Notes: generated by a model from the sequence alone, not told the origin. Counted from the stretch's first letter, positions 34,195 through 43,234 are shown. The stretch: DNA of 64,000 bases from an uncultured Shinella sp. (GCF_946479415.1 NZ_CAMLFY010000004.1:1-64000); one strand, 5' to 3'. Translations and numbers: made by a program.

Positions 34195-35063
34195 ACCAGC
34201 GCCTCGCGCAACATCAGATCCGTCAGCGCGAACTGATCGGCAAACCAGCGGTCCGCGGCATGCCACATCAGCGGTGTCAGCTTGATATCGTGGCCGCCGC
34301 GCGCATCCGTTGCGACGAGGCCGGCATCGCGGGCGGCCTCGACGATGCGGCGGACATGGGTGCGCGACACGCCCGTCTGCGTTGCGAGCCGCTGATAGCC
34401 TGTCGTAACGACCATGCCGTCGTTTTCCCGTGCGCCGCGCAGGAGAAGCAGCATGATCATGTAACCGCAATCATGCGCGAAGAACGGAGCGAGCGGCAGA
34501 TGCCGGCGGATGAGACGGCTGATATCGGGCAGATGGGCCAGCGTCGCCCGGCGCATGCCCTTGTGCAACGCGGCATCCGGCGGTCCCTTGAGCCCCTCTG
34601 TGGGGGAAAAGCCGAAGGTCGAAAGGCCGTCCAGAAGAAGACCGAGAACCTTTGCGTCGCGACCCAGAAGCGCATTGCTCGGCACGAGCAGGCGCACCCG
34701 CCGGTCGGAGGCATGCGCCTGTTGCGAGAGAAAGCCGTATTTACGCAGACACGAGACCTGCGCCTCGACCCGGTTGCGGCTGGCGACGCCCAGTTCCGTT
34801 ACTTCCCTCTGCAAGCGACCGAGGGTCAGCCAGGTGGACGACTGGTTCGTGTCCTGCCCGGCATGCAGCGCCATGATCGCGAGATAGCAAAGAAAGCGCC
34901 CCTCCTCCAGGACAAGCCGGTTGAAGAGATGATTGCCGTCATAAAGCGCAAGCTTGCCATTGATATGCCTGTCGCGGGCGGTGGCAAAATCCGGTGCGCT
35001 CAAGAATTGGAACGGCGGTACGCGAAACGCTACAGAGGCATCGTCAAAGGTAATCTGATCCAT
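34191..35063 (-). CDS. Winged-helix transcriptional regulator, uncharacterised
   Basis: 290 residues. Two helix-turn-helix-like segments are visible: LTLGRLQREVTELGVASRNR (about residues 79-98) and GYQRLATQTGVSRTHVRRIV (about 223-242), the second followed by a wing (ARDAGLVATDARGGHDIKL). I recognise no named family. The ATG at 35063 (MDQITFDDAS) has GGGGAAG upstream. It is divergent from the AraC-type gene at 35318, and the 254-base gap between them holds a 10-bp direct repeat. It may regulate the neighbouring polyamine operon together with the AraC protein. Confidence 0.7.
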   Translation of the reverse strand: MDQITFDDASVAFRVPPFQFLSAPDFATARDRHINGKLALYDGNHLFNRLVLEEGRFLCYLAIMALHAGQDTNQSSTWLTLGRLQREVTELGVASRNRVEAQVSCLRKYGFLSQQAHASDRRVRLLVPSNALLGRDAKVLGLLLDGLSTFGFSPTEGLKGPPDAALHKGMRRATLAHLPDISRLIRRHLPLAPFFAHDCGYMIMLLLLRGARENDGMVVTTGYQRLATQTGVSRTHVRRIVEAARDAGLVATDARGGHDIKLTPLMWHAADRWFADQFALTDLMLREALV

Positions 35064-35113
35064 GCTGCTTCCCCAATGCAGGTCGGCGCCCTGCGGACGC
35101 CGGGATCTAAAAA

Positions 35114-35185
35114 GACCCATTATTTTCCATGGGGTTCGAGTGGGCGCGAACTGTCAATCGTGGCAATTGTCTGACGACCCATTAT
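35114..35185. promoter_or_regulatory. 10-bp direct repeat GACCCATTAT between two divergent regulators
   Basis: GACCCATTAT occurs at 35114-35123 and again at 35176-35185, 62 bases apart, which is close to six helical turns. Direct repeats on one face of the helix are typical for AraC-family binding. A related TCCAATAGT occurs nearer to the AraC start. The role is inferred. Confidence 0.4.
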
Positions 35186-35317
35186 GAGACGCTGCGACAA
35201 AAGAATGATACGCAATGCCAAACTGCCCGAGTTCCGCAGGCCCGCGAATTTCCTGGAACCTTGGCGCGTCTTATGACTTGAGGGGTATATGCCGTTGTCC
35301 AATAGTGGCGAGTCGCA

Positions 35318-36367
35318 ATGAGTCCAGTCGACAAACTACTCTCCAGTTCCGTAGCCGCCCAGGCAGGTTCGGATATGCGCCTGGCAAGTCAACTCTTCGC
35401 CGAGACGCTGGATCCGGTATTCCGCACGACGCTTCTCACGCCGGAGCGGCTCGAGAACTTCCGTTCCGACCTTTCGACCTATTTCATGGGGCCGGCACTG
35501 TTCTTCGTCGCCGATATGGTCGGCACGACCTATACGTTCTCCAGGGACATGCGCCGGATCGCCCGCACGGGGCTTGACCTGATTTTCGTGCAGGTGACGC
35601 TCGATGGCAGCGACCTGCGGACCGTCAATGGCGAGACGGTGCTGGTCGAGGCCGGCGATATCTCCATCTTCGACCTCTCGCGCCCCCTGCAGGCGGAGAC
35701 GCAGCACTGCCGTAACCTCACGCTCGTGCTGCCGCGCCATCTTCTGTTCAGCAAGGACGTGCAAAACGATGCCTTGCATGGTCTCGTTCTCAAACGCTCC
35801 ACCAGCACGGCCCGGCTGATCGGCAGCCATCTGCGCGCACTTTTCGACGACCTCTCGGACATCACCCAGGCCGAGGCGCCGGCGATCGTCACCGCCACGG
35901 CAAACCTCGTCACCAATCTGGTCGGGCCGCAGGTCAGCAACCGCAGCCAGCCGGCACCGACCGTGCGCGGCGCTGTGATCATGGAGGTGCGCCGCTACAT
36001 CGAGCAGAATATGGCACAACAGGATCTCGGACCAGATCATCTGTGCAAGATGTTCGGCCTGTCGCGCGCCACGCTCTACCGGCTTTTCGAGCCGGTCGGC
36101 GGCGTTAACGACTATATCCGCACACGACGCCTGCGCGCCGCCTTCGACATGCTGGCCAATGACGGCAAGCGGACGGTCGGCGAAGTCGCCTATGCCTGTG
36201 GCTTCCCTGATATTTCCGCGTTTTCCCGCGCTTTCCGCCACCAGTTCGGCATGAGCCCGAGCGAGGTGCGCGAAATAGGCGACCGTGGTCCGCTCGCGCT
36301 GACCGCGACAGAACGGCAGACTGCCGCCTCGGTGCATGACTGGCTGCGTATCGTGGGTTCCTTATAA
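35318..36367 (+). CDS. AraC-family transcriptional regulator
   Basis: 349 residues. The N-terminal part resembles the AraC-binding-like domain of activators (VLVEAGDISIFDLSRPLQAE). The C-terminal double helix-turn-helix covers about 240-335: LGPDHLCKMFGLSRATLYRLF and VGEVAYACGFPDISAFSRAFRH, ending in FGMSPSEVRE. The operon of aminotransferase, gamma-glutamyl ligase and deacetylase starts about 80 bases downstream on the same strand and is the likely target. Confidence 0.88.
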   Translation: MSPVDKLLSSSVAAQAGSDMRLASQLFAETLDPVFRTTLLTPERLENFRSDLSTYFMGPALFFVADMVGTTYTFSRDMRRIARTGLDLIFVQVTLDGSDLRTVNGETVLVEAGDISIFDLSRPLQAETQHCRNLTLVLPRHLLFSKDVQNDALHGLVLKRSTSTARLIGSHLRALFDDLSDITQAEAPAIVTATANLVTNLVGPQVSNRSQPAPTVRGAVIMEVRRYIEQNMAQQDLGPDHLCKMFGLSRATLYRLFEPVGGVNDYIRTRRLRAAFDMLANDGKRTVGEVAYACGFPDISAFSRAFRHQFGMSPSEVREIGDRGPLALTATERQTAASVHDWLRIVGSL

Positions 36368-36396
36368 GCATCTTGTCGTTTGACAGCTGGCATCAC

Positions 36397-36413
36397 ATCA
36401 CACAATATGTGAT
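36397..36413. promoter_or_regulatory. Inverted repeat ATCACA-N5-TGTGAT upstream of the aminotransferase operon
   Basis: ATCACA (36397-36402) and TGTGAT (36408-36413) flank five bases; further ATCACA copies overlap on both sides. It lies 34 bases before the chosen start of the aminotransferase gene, within the only AT-rich stretch after the AraC gene. A regulator site is likely, its owner unknown. Confidence 0.4.
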
Positions 36414-36446
36414 CACATTTCTTGAATGAATCAGCTGGAGATCGGG

Positions 36447-37820
36447 ATGGAGAGGGCGAACCTGGAGGCGCGTGCCCACGCGCTTGTCGAGGCGGAAGCG
36501 GAAATATTTCGCGCGAAGCGGCCGCGTTGCGCGGCGGCGCATGACGAGGCGACGTCCGGTTTCTTCGATGGCGTGCCGCAGCACTGGATGCTCGACTGGC
36601 CGACCCCCTTCCCGCTCGTCGTCGATCAGGCGAGCGGCGTCGAACTCGTCGATCTCGACGGCAACCGCATCGTCGATGTCTGCCTTGGCGATACCGGCGC
36701 CATGTTCGGCCACGGGCCGGCGCCCGTGCTCGAAGCACTGAAGAATGCCGGCACGCGCGGCCTGACCACCATGCTGCCCTCCTCGGATGCCCAGGTCGTC
36801 GGCCGCCTGCTGGTCGAGCGCTTTGGCCTGCCGCGCTGGCAGCTGGGAGCGACGGCCAGCGATGCCAACCGTTTCGCCATTCGTGTCGCCCGCGCCGTCA
36901 CCGGCCGTGCCAAGCTTTTGGTCTTCGATGGCTGCTACCATGGCGCCGTGGATGACACGCTGGTCGATCTCGTAGACGGCAAGACCATTTCGCGCCGCAA
37001 CCTGCTCGGGCAGGTGCGCGATCTCGGCGAACTCACCGTCTCCATCCCCTTCAACGACGAAGCAGCACTCGAAAAGGCGCTTGCCGCCCACGATATCGCC
37101 TGCGTGCTCGCCGAACCGGTCATGACCAATTGCGGCATGATCCCACCCGCCCCCGGCTTCCATGATGCGCTGCGCCGCCTCACCCGCGCCGCCGGCACGC
37201 TGCTCCTCATCGACGAGACACACACCATCTCCACCGGCCTAGGCGGCTATTCGATGGTGCATGGGCTGGAGCCCGATCTCGTCGTGATGGGCAAGCCGAT
37301 CGGCGGCGGCGTGCCCGTCAGCGTCTGGGGCATGACCCAGGCGATCTCGGACAGGCTGCATGTCATCCGCCGCGAGCAGAGCGGTCACGGTCATTCCGGC
37401 ATCGGCACGACGCTCTCCGGCAGCGCATTGCAGCTCGCCTGCCTGCGCGCCTGCCTCGAGCACGTCATGACCGAGGACGCCTACGCCAAGATGCAGGCCA
37501 ACGCCGACCGCATCGAGACGGGCTTCAAGGCCGCCATCGCCGCCGCCGGCCTCGACTGGACGGTTTCGCGCGTCGGCGCGCGGCTGGAGGTCGTCTTCTC
37601 GCCCGTCCCGGTCACGAACGCTGCCGAGGCCCGCGCCGCCGCTTCCGATGTCATCGAAGCCGCGCTGCACCTCTCCATGCTGAACCTCGGCTATCTCCTA
37701 ACGCCGTTCCACAACATGGTACTGGTCAGCCCCGCCTTTTCGGAAGAACAGGCCGACGGTCTCGTCGCGGCCTTCGCGACCGTCATCGGCCGCCTCGCGG
37801 AACGGAGGGCCGCAGCGTGA
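36447..37820 (+). CDS. Class III (PLP-dependent) aminotransferase
   Basis: 457 residues from the ATG at 36447 (MERANLEARA), which has GGAG at the right distance; the ATG at 36426 lacks a ribosome binding site. Family features are DLDGNRIVDVCLGDTGAMFGHG (in part: DGNRIVDVCLGDTGAMFGHG), DGCYHGAVDD, LLLIDETHTIS with the cofactor Asp, and the PLP lysine in VVMGKPIGGGVP. Class III enzymes transfer omega-amino groups, for example of putrescine or gamma-aminobutyrate. The stop overlaps the start of the ligase gene. Confidence 0.88.
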   Translation: MERANLEARAHALVEAEAEIFRAKRPRCAAAHDEATSGFFDGVPQHWMLDWPTPFPLVVDQASGVELVDLDGNRIVDVCLGDTGAMFGHGPAPVLEALKNAGTRGLTTMLPSSDAQVVGRLLVERFGLPRWQLGATASDANRFAIRVARAVTGRAKLLVFDGCYHGAVDDTLVDLVDGKTISRRNLLGQVRDLGELTVSIPFNDEAALEKALAAHDIACVLAEPVMTNCGMIPPAPGFHDALRRLTRAAGTLLLIDETHTISTGLGGYSMVHGLEPDLVVMGKPIGGGVPVSVWGMTQAISDRLHVIRREQSGHGHSGIGTTLSGSALQLACLRACLEHVMTEDAYAKMQANADRIETGFKAAIAAAGLDWTVSRVGARLEVVFSPVPVTNAAEARAAASDVIEAALHLSMLNLGYLLTPFHNMVLVSPAFSEEQADGLVAAFATVIGRLAERRAAA

Positions 37821-39205
37821 GCCGTGACCTTGCCACCCGCCCGCCGCAGGCCGCGGATATTGCCGAAGCCGAAGCCTTCCTTGCCGCGCATCCGGAGATC
37901 ACATCCTTCGATCTCGTGCTGATCGACCTCAACGGTATCGCGCGCGGAAAGATCATCCGCCGGCATGAACTGCTGCCGATCTTCCGCTCCGGCCGGCACT
38001 TGCCCGGCTCCATTCTCGGTCTCGACGTGACCGGCGAGGATGTCGAGGAAACCGGGCTCGTCTGGGCGGATGGCGATGCCGACCGCCGCGCCTGGCCGAT
38101 ACCGGGTTCGCTGGTTCGCCTGCCCTGGACGGCGCCGTCGCGCGGCGAAGTCCGCCTCGCGCTCTACGAACTCGACGGCACGCCGATGGCGGCCGATCCG
38201 CGCCATGCGCTGGCACGCCAGGTGCAGCTGCTCGAAGCCGATGGTTTCCACCCGGTTCTCGCCTATGAACTGGAATTCTACCTGCTCGACCGTGAACGCG
38301 CCGCCGATGGCAATTTCCAGCCGCTGCGCCTGCCGCTCTCGGGCGAACGGCCCGACGGCATCCAGGTCTATGGCGTCACCGAACTCGACCGGCTGGAACC
38401 CTTCATCGACGCCGTCTATCGCGGCGCGGAAGCACAGGGCCTGCCCGTCGAGACGATGATCTCGGAATATGCCCAGGGCCAGTTCGAACTGACCTTGCGC
38501 CACGGCAGCGCCTTGCGGGCCGCCGATGACATCGCCATGTTGAAGCGGCTTCTCCGGGCGCTCGCCGTGCGCCATGGCATGATGGCCTGCTTCATGGCCA
38601 AGCCCTTTGCCGGCCGCGCCGGCTCCGGCATGCATGTCCATGCCAGCCTTGCCGATGGCGCAGGCAACAACCTCTTCGCAGACCAGGGCGAGGTACTGTC
38701 GCCGCTCCTGAAACAGGCCATCGCGGGCCTGCTTGAAACCATGCACGAGTCCATGCTGGTCTTCGCCCCGCATTTCAACTCCTGGCGACGTTTCTCCGCG
38801 CAGAGCTACGCGCCGACCACGCCGACCTGGGGCACCAACAACCGCAGCGTCGCCGTGCGCGTCCCCGCCGGCTCACCCGCCGGCCGCCATCTCGAACAGC
38901 GCGCCGCCGGCATCGATTCCAACCCCTATCTGGTCGGCGCGACCGTGCTGGCCGGCATGCGCAAGGGGCTTCTGGCCAAGGCCGATCCCGGCCCGGAAAC
39001 CACGGCTTATGCCGAAGCGACCGGAGACGAGCTGCCGCCGGACTGGCGCGGTGCCATCGAGACGGCGACACGCTCGTCCTTCCTCAAGGAAGCGCTCGGC
39101 GAACGCCTTCATCATGTCTACCTCGCCCTCAAGCGCGCCGAATACCGCCGCTTCGCGAGCGAAGTGACGGCGCTGGAACGCACACTCTACGGCGAGATCG
39201 TCTGA
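37817..39205 (+). CDS. Glutamine-synthetase-family ligase, probable gamma-glutamylpolyamine synthetase
   Basis: 462 residues of the GS fold, starting with GTG at 37817 that overlaps the preceding stop (GTGA). The catalytic domain shows YELEFYLLDR, EYAQGQFELTL, the ATP/metal segment AGSGMHVHASL, and APTTPTWGTNNRSVAVRVP. The pattern and N-terminus (LVLIDLNGIARGKII) are those of PuuA-like glutamate-putrescine ligases and not of GlnA, which would have a different adenylylation region. With the deacetylase and aminotransferase it forms a polyamine or aminoaldehyde breakdown unit. Confidence 0.85.
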   Translation: MSRDLATRPPQAADIAEAEAFLAAHPEITSFDLVLIDLNGIARGKIIRRHELLPIFRSGRHLPGSILGLDVTGEDVEETGLVWADGDADRRAWPIPGSLVRLPWTAPSRGEVRLALYELDGTPMAADPRHALARQVQLLEADGFHPVLAYELEFYLLDRERAADGNFQPLRLPLSGERPDGIQVYGVTELDRLEPFIDAVYRGAEAQGLPVETMISEYAQGQFELTLRHGSALRAADDIAMLKRLLRALAVRHGMMACFMAKPFAGRAGSGMHVHASLADGAGNNLFADQGEVLSPLLKQAIAGLLETMHESMLVFAPHFNSWRRFSAQSYAPTTPTWGTNNRSVAVRVPAGSPAGRHLEQRAAGIDSNPYLVGATVLAGMRKGLLAKADPGPETTAYAEATGDELPPDWRGAIETATRSSFLKEALGERLHHVYLALKRAEYRRFASEVTALERTLYGEIV

Positions 39206-39207
39206 CC

Positions 39208-40242
39208 ATGAAAACCTTCTACACCGCCGATCACCATCTGCATCACAGCGGCATGGAGCTCTCCTTCGGCCGCATCGTCGAAACCTTCGAAAAGCCGGTG
39301 CGCGCAGAAATCGTGCTCAATCGCGTAAAAGACGTCGGCCTCGGCCCGGTGCTGGAGCCGGCTTCCTACGACCGCGCCGCAATCGAGCGCATCCACACGC
39401 CTGACTATCTCGACTTCCTGGAAAACGTCTTTGCCGAATGGCGGGCGGCGGGACGTGACGGCGAAGTCTGGCCCTATAGCTGGCGCCACCGCTCCATGCC
39501 GATGATCGACGCCCCGCCCTCCGGTCTCGACGCGCGCCTGTCCTACTATTCCTTCGACATGGCAGGCTCCATCACCGAGACGACGTGGCAGGCCGCCAAG
39601 CGCGCCGCCGACACCGCCCTTGCCGGCGCGGACGCCGTGCTTTCGGGCGAGCGCGCCGCCTTCTCGCTCTGCCGCCCGCCCGGTCATCATGCCGGCCGCG
39701 ATTTCTTCGGCGGCTATTGCTACCTCAACAATGCCGCCATCGCCGCCCAGCGCTTCCTCGACAACGGCCACGCCCGCATCGCGATCTTCGATGTCGATTA
39801 CCACCACGGCAATGGCACGCAGGAGATCTTCTACGACCGCGACGACGTGCTCTTGGCCAGCCTGCACGGCGATCCGGATTTCGAATTCCCCTTCCATCTC
39901 GGCTATGCCCGCGAACGCGGCGCCGGCAAGGGCGAAGGCTATAACCTCAACTACCCGCTCCCATCAGGTACGCCCTGGAGCGAATGGCAGGCCGCCTTCG
40001 AGGACGCGCACGAAAAGATCCGCGCTTACGCCCCGACCGCCCTCGTCATCTCGCTCGGCGTCGATACGTTCAAGGACGATCCGATCTCGCAGTTCAAGCT
40101 GGAGAGCGAGCACTTCACGACGATCGGCCGCCGCATCGCCGATTTCGGCCTGCCGACGCTCTTCGTCATGGAAGGCGGCTACGCCGTCGATGCGCTGGGC
40201 GTCAACGCGGTGAACGTGCTGCAGGGATTTGAGGGCGCCTGA
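39208..40242 (+). CDS. Acetylpolyamine amidohydrolase (histone-deacetylase family)
   Basis: 344 residues, the usual length of bacterial AphA-type enzymes. Active-site features: RPPGHHAGRDFFGGYCYLNNA with the His pair (read here as RPPGHHAGRDFFGGYCY), the zinc ligands in DVDYHHGNGTQ and SLGVDTFKDDP, and the catalytic Tyr in MEGGYAVD. It removes acetyl groups from acetylated polyamines such as N-acetylputrescine. It starts 2 bases after the ligase gene and ends the operon, 3 bases from the convergent toxin gene. Confidence 0.92.
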   Translation: MKTFYTADHHLHHSGMELSFGRIVETFEKPVRAEIVLNRVKDVGLGPVLEPASYDRAAIERIHTPDYLDFLENVFAEWRAAGRDGEVWPYSWRHRSMPMIDAPPSGLDARLSYYSFDMAGSITETTWQAAKRAADTALAGADAVLSGERAAFSLCRPPGHHAGRDFFGGYCYLNNAAIAAQRFLDNGHARIAIFDVDYHHGNGTQEIFYDRDDVLLASLHGDPDFEFPFHLGYARERGAGKGEGYNLNYPLPSGTPWSEWQAAFEDAHEKIRAYAPTALVISLGVDTFKDDPISQFKLESEHFTTIGRRIADFGLPTLFVMEGGYAVDALGVNAVNVLQGFEGA

Positions 40243-40245
40243 CGG

Positions 40246-40536
40246 TCAGAACGTGTCCGGCCACTCGCGCGCACCATGCTGCACGAAGAGCACTTCCACG
40301 CGCGTTTCGAGGACACGATAGGCAACGACATAGGGCATACCCGGCACCACGAGTTCCCGGGTTCCTTCGATCTCTCCGGTACGGCCGATAAAGGGATTAC
40401 CGGACAGTAGGCGTTTCGTGCGCCCATGAATATTCGCGACGACTTTGCCGGCAGCAGCGGGATTGCGTTCAGCAATATAGTCGCCGATCGCCTGCAATTC
40501 GCGGAGATAGCGGCGGGTCCAGACGACCGGCGTCAT
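40246..40536 (-). CDS. RelE/ParE-family toxin
   Basis: 96 residues from the ATG at 40536 (MTPVVWTRRYLRELQAI). ParE-type features are IGDYIAERNPAAAGKVV, NPFIGRTGEIEGTREL and PYVVAYRVLETRVEVLFVQHG, ending with the basic/aromatic tail. The toxin poisons DNA gyrase or translation in known relatives. It follows the antitoxin gene by 6 bases. Confidence 0.88.
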   Translation of the reverse strand: MTPVVWTRRYLRELQAIGDYIAERNPAAAGKVVANIHGRTKRLLSGNPFIGRTGEIEGTRELVVPGMPYVVAYRVLETRVEVLFVQHGAREWPDTF

Positions 40537-40542
40537 CTGCAA

Positions 40543-40779
40543 TCAGCGCGATGCGTATCTGTTGAGCACGGCGGCGATCGCTTCCTCACTGGCGAAGTCG
40601 CCTCGATCCGCATCCGCAAGCCCGGCTTCGACGCCCTCGATCCATTTTTCCTGCCAGGCGAGCGACCGGCCATGCGCAAGCGCGTCCTCGATGATCTGGC
40701 CGCGCGTCAGGGACGACCGCGCCGCAAGCGCATCGATACGGCGGTCAAGGTCATCGGATATGTCGTTGCGCTTGTCCAT
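40543..40779 (-). CDS. Ribbon-helix-helix antitoxin (CopG/ParD-like)
   Basis: 78 residues from the ATG at 40779 (MDKRNDISDDLDRRIDAL). The ribbon-helix-helix is SDDLDRRIDALAARSSLTRG followed by QIIEDALAHG; the C-terminal part should wrap the toxin. It is upstream of the ParE gene in the usual antitoxin-toxin order. It normally also represses the pair's own promoter, which must lie in the short space before or within the end of the neighbouring lldD gene. Confidence 0.85.
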   Translation of the reverse strand: MDKRNDISDDLDRRIDALAARSSLTRGQIIEDALAHGRSLAWQEKWIEGVEAGLADADRGDFASEEAIAAVLNRYASR

Positions 40780-40820
40780 ACCGCATTCTCGCATGAAGCG
40801 CCCGGCACCGCCAGCCCGTC

Positions 40821-41969
40821 TCAAACGTCCTTGAGCAGGTTGTTGCGCGAGAGGTTCTTCACGTCGCGCTCACCGCAGAGCGCCATCGTGATGTCGAGTT
40901 CCTTGCGGATGATCTCGAGCGTGCGGCGCACGCCGGCCTTGCCGCCGGCGCCGAGGCCGTAGAGGAAAGGGCGGCCGATATAGGTGCCCTTGGCGCCGTA
41001 GCACAGTGCCTTCAGCACGTCCTGGCCGGAGCGGATGCCGCCGTCGAGATGCACTTCCATCTGATCGCCGACGGCATCGACGATGCGCGGCAGCATGCTG
41101 ATCGAGGAGGCGGCGCCATCGAGCTGGCGGCCGCCGTGGTTGGAAACGATGATGGCGTCCGCGCCGCTGCCGAGCGACATGCGTGCGTCTTCCTCATCAA
41201 GGATGCCCTTGAGGATCAGCTTGCCGCCCCAGCGCTCGCGGATCCATTCGATATCCTTCCAGGACAGCTGCGGATCGAACTGTTCCGAGGTCCATGAGGA
41301 GAGCGAGGAAAGGTCGCCGACCCCCTTGGCGTGGCCGACGATATTGCCGAAAGTCCTGCGCTTGGTGCCGAGCATGTCGAGGCACCAGAAGGGCCGCGTC
41401 GCCATCTGCCAGAGATGTTTCGGCGTGAAACGCGGCGGAGCGGACAGGCCGTTTCGCAGGTCCTTGTGGCGCTGGCCGAGGATCTGCAGGTCGAGCGTCA
41501 GCACGAGCGCCGAGCAGCCTGCGGCCTTGGCGCGGTCGATGAGGTTCAGGACAAAATCCCGGTCCTGCATCACATAGAGCTGGAACCAGAAAGGCTTCGA
41601 CGTGACGGAGCGCACATCCTCGATCGAGCAGATGCTCATCGTCGAGAGCGTAAAGGGCACACCGAACTCCTCGGCCGCCTGCGCGGCCAGCATTTCACCA
41701 TCGGCATGCTGCATGCCGGTGAAGCCGGTCGGCGCAATGGCGACGGGCATCGAAACCTTCTCGCCGATCATCTCGCTGGCGAGCGACCGGTTGGTCATAT
41801 CCACCAGCACGCGCTGGCGCAGCTTGACCTTGTGGAAGTCCTCTTCATTGGCGCGATAGGTGCCCTCGGTCCAGGCGCCCGAATCCGCGTAGTCGAAGAA
41901 CATTTTTGGCACACGACGACGTGCCTGTTCCTTGAGGTCTGCGATCGTCAGGGCCTGCTCTACGCTCAT
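40821..41969 (-). CDS. lldD: FMN-dependent L-lactate dehydrogenase
   Basis: 382-residue alpha-hydroxy-acid dehydrogenase that oxidises L-lactate to pyruvate at the membrane. Features are PKMFFDYADSGAWTE at the N-terminus, PTGFTGMQHADGE, QLYVMQDRDF, the catalytic His in VSNHGGRQLDGA and the FMN-phosphate loop LDGGIRSGQDVLKAL. The ATG at 41969 (MSVEQALTI) has GAGGACGAG upstream; the longer frame from a TTG looks non-native. In this genome L-lactate could also come from non-phosphorylated L-fucose breakdown, which ends in pyruvate and lactate. Confidence 0.92.
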   Translation of the reverse strand: MSVEQALTIADLKEQARRRVPKMFFDYADSGAWTEGTYRANEEDFHKVKLRQRVLVDMTNRSLASEMIGEKVSMPVAIAPTGFTGMQHADGEMLAAQAAEEFGVPFTLSTMSICSIEDVRSVTSKPFWFQLYVMQDRDFVLNLIDRAKAAGCSALVLTLDLQILGQRHKDLRNGLSAPPRFTPKHLWQMATRPFWCLDMLGTKRRTFGNIVGHAKGVGDLSSLSSWTSEQFDPQLSWKDIEWIRERWGGKLILKGILDEEDARMSLGSGADAIIVSNHGGRQLDGAASSISMLPRIVDAVGDQMEVHLDGGIRSGQDVLKALCYGAKGTYIGRPFLYGLGAGGKAGVRRTLEIIRKELDITMALCGERDVKNLSRNNLLKDV

Positions 41970-42071
41970 CTCGTCCTCACAGGTCGGGCCGCAGCCACGA
42001 CATTCCGTATTCTCGGGGATGAGCAATCTTTAAGAGGAGGATTGAGACGCGGCAAGGGCTCACGCCCACAA

Positions 42072-42120
42072 TCGAGTGTGAATGATCTATTTATCAATAA
42101 AATATTTGTACCACACTCGA
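42072..42120. promoter_or_regulatory. Perfect 9-bp inverted repeat around an AT-rich core upstream of lldD
   Basis: TCGAGTGTG (42072-42080) and CACACTCGA (42112-42120) are exact reverse complements with a 31-base AT-rich centre (TATTTATCAATAAAATATT). It lies about 100 bases upstream of the lldD start and just beyond the aldolase terminator. It may be two half-sites of a looping repressor or the promoter core of lldD framed by an operator. No regulator gene is adjacent. Confidence 0.5.
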
Positions 42121-42132
42121 AAAGCGGCGCAG

Positions 42133-42168
42133 AAACGAAAACGCCCTCCCGGCGGAACCGGGAGGGCG
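42133..42168 (-). terminator. Rho-independent terminator of the aldolase gene
   Basis: An 11-bp perfect GC stem (CGCCCTCCCGG at 42142-42152 with CCGGGAGGGCG at 42158-42168) is followed in the minus direction by TTTTCGTTT. It lies 23 bases after the aldolase stop codon. Confidence 0.9.
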
Positions 42169-42190
42169 CGGAACGATCCTGCGATCGCGC

Positions 42191-43234
42191 TTACTTCGTG
42201 GCGTAGAACTTCGCCATGTCGGGCAGGCGCTTGGTGCGGATACTGGAGGCCTTGCCGGCGGTGCGGAAAGCTTCGAAACGCTCGCGGCAGACTTCCGTCA
42301 TGCGGGCGGTCGCCGGCTTCAGGTAGGTGCGCGGGTCGAAATTATCAGGCTTTTCCTTGAAGTTCTTGCGGATCGTGCCGGTCATGGCGAGACGCAGGTC
42401 CGTATCGATATTGACCTTGCGCACGCCGAGCGGGATCGCCTTCTGGATTTCGGCGACCGGAACGCCCCAAGTCTGCTTCATCTCGCCGCCATAGGTAGTG
42501 AAGAGGTCCTGCAGATCCTGCGGAACCGACGACGAACCATGCATGACGAGATGCGTGTTCGGCAGCTTCTTGTTGATCTTGGCGATCGTATCGATCGACA
42601 GGATGTCACCATCCGGCGCGCGGGTGAACTTGTAGGCACCGTGGCTGGTGCCGATGGCGACGGCCAGCGCGTCGACGCCGGTCTTGGAGACGAAGTCGAG
42701 CGCCTGGTCCGGGTCGGTCAGCAGTTCCTCACGCGAAAGCTTGCCCTCGAAGCCGTGGCCGTCTTCCTTTTCACCGGCGCCCGTTTCCAGGTTGCCGAGA
42801 CAGCCAAGCTCACCTTCGACCGAAACACCGGCCGCATGCGCGATCTTCACGACTTCCGCCGTGACGTCGACATTGTATTCGTAGCTGGCAATCGACTTGC
42901 CGTCGGCGAGCAGCGAGCCGTCCATCATGACGGAGGTGAAGCCGTTGGTGATGGCGGAGATGCAGGTCGAGGGCTGGTCGCCGTGGTCGAGATGCAGGCA
43001 GACCGGGATATGCGGATATTCTTCGGCAGCACCCAGGATGAGATGACGCAGGAACGCATCGCCCGCATAGGAGCGCGCACCGCGGCTTGCCTGCAAGATC
43101 ACCGGGGAGTCCGTTGCATCTGCTGCACGCATGACCGCCTGGACATATTCCAGGTTGTTGACGTTGAATGCCGGCAGTGCGTAGTCGTTCTCCGCTGCGT
43201 GGTCGAGCAATTGCCGCATGGTGATCAATGCCAT
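42191..43234 (-). CDS. fba: Class II fructose-bisphosphate aldolase
   Basis: 347 residues; cleaves or forms fructose-1,6-bisphosphate in glycolysis and gluconeogenesis with a divalent metal. Family features are [15 protein letters not shown], the metal-site [31 protein letters not shown] and VMHGSSSVP. The insert [19 protein letters not shown] marks the Calvin-cycle (CbbA-like) subgroup common in rhizobia. A single gene with its own terminator. Confidence 0.95.
   Translation of the reverse strand: MALITMRQLLDHAAENDYALPAFNVNNLEYVQAVMRAADATDSPVILQASRGARSYAGDAFLRHLILGAAEEYPHIPVCLHLDHGDQPSTCISAITNGFTSVMMDGSLLADGKSIASYEYNVDVTAEVVKIAHAAGVSVEGELGCLGNLETGAGEKEDGHGFEGKLSREELLTDPDQALDFVSKTGVDALAVAIGTSHGAYKFTRAPDGDILSIDTIAKINKKLPNTHLVMHGSSSVPQDLQDLFTTYGGEMKQTWGVPVAEIQKAIPLGVRKVNIDTDLRLAMTGTIRKNFKEKPDNFDPRTYLKPATARMTEVCRERFEAFRTAGKASSIRTKRLPDMAKFYATK

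Noticed and set aside
41970..42026. N-terminal extension of lldD from a TTG codon
   Set aside because: No ribosome binding site and a cysteine-rich segment foreign to the family; the ATG at 41969 has a good site.
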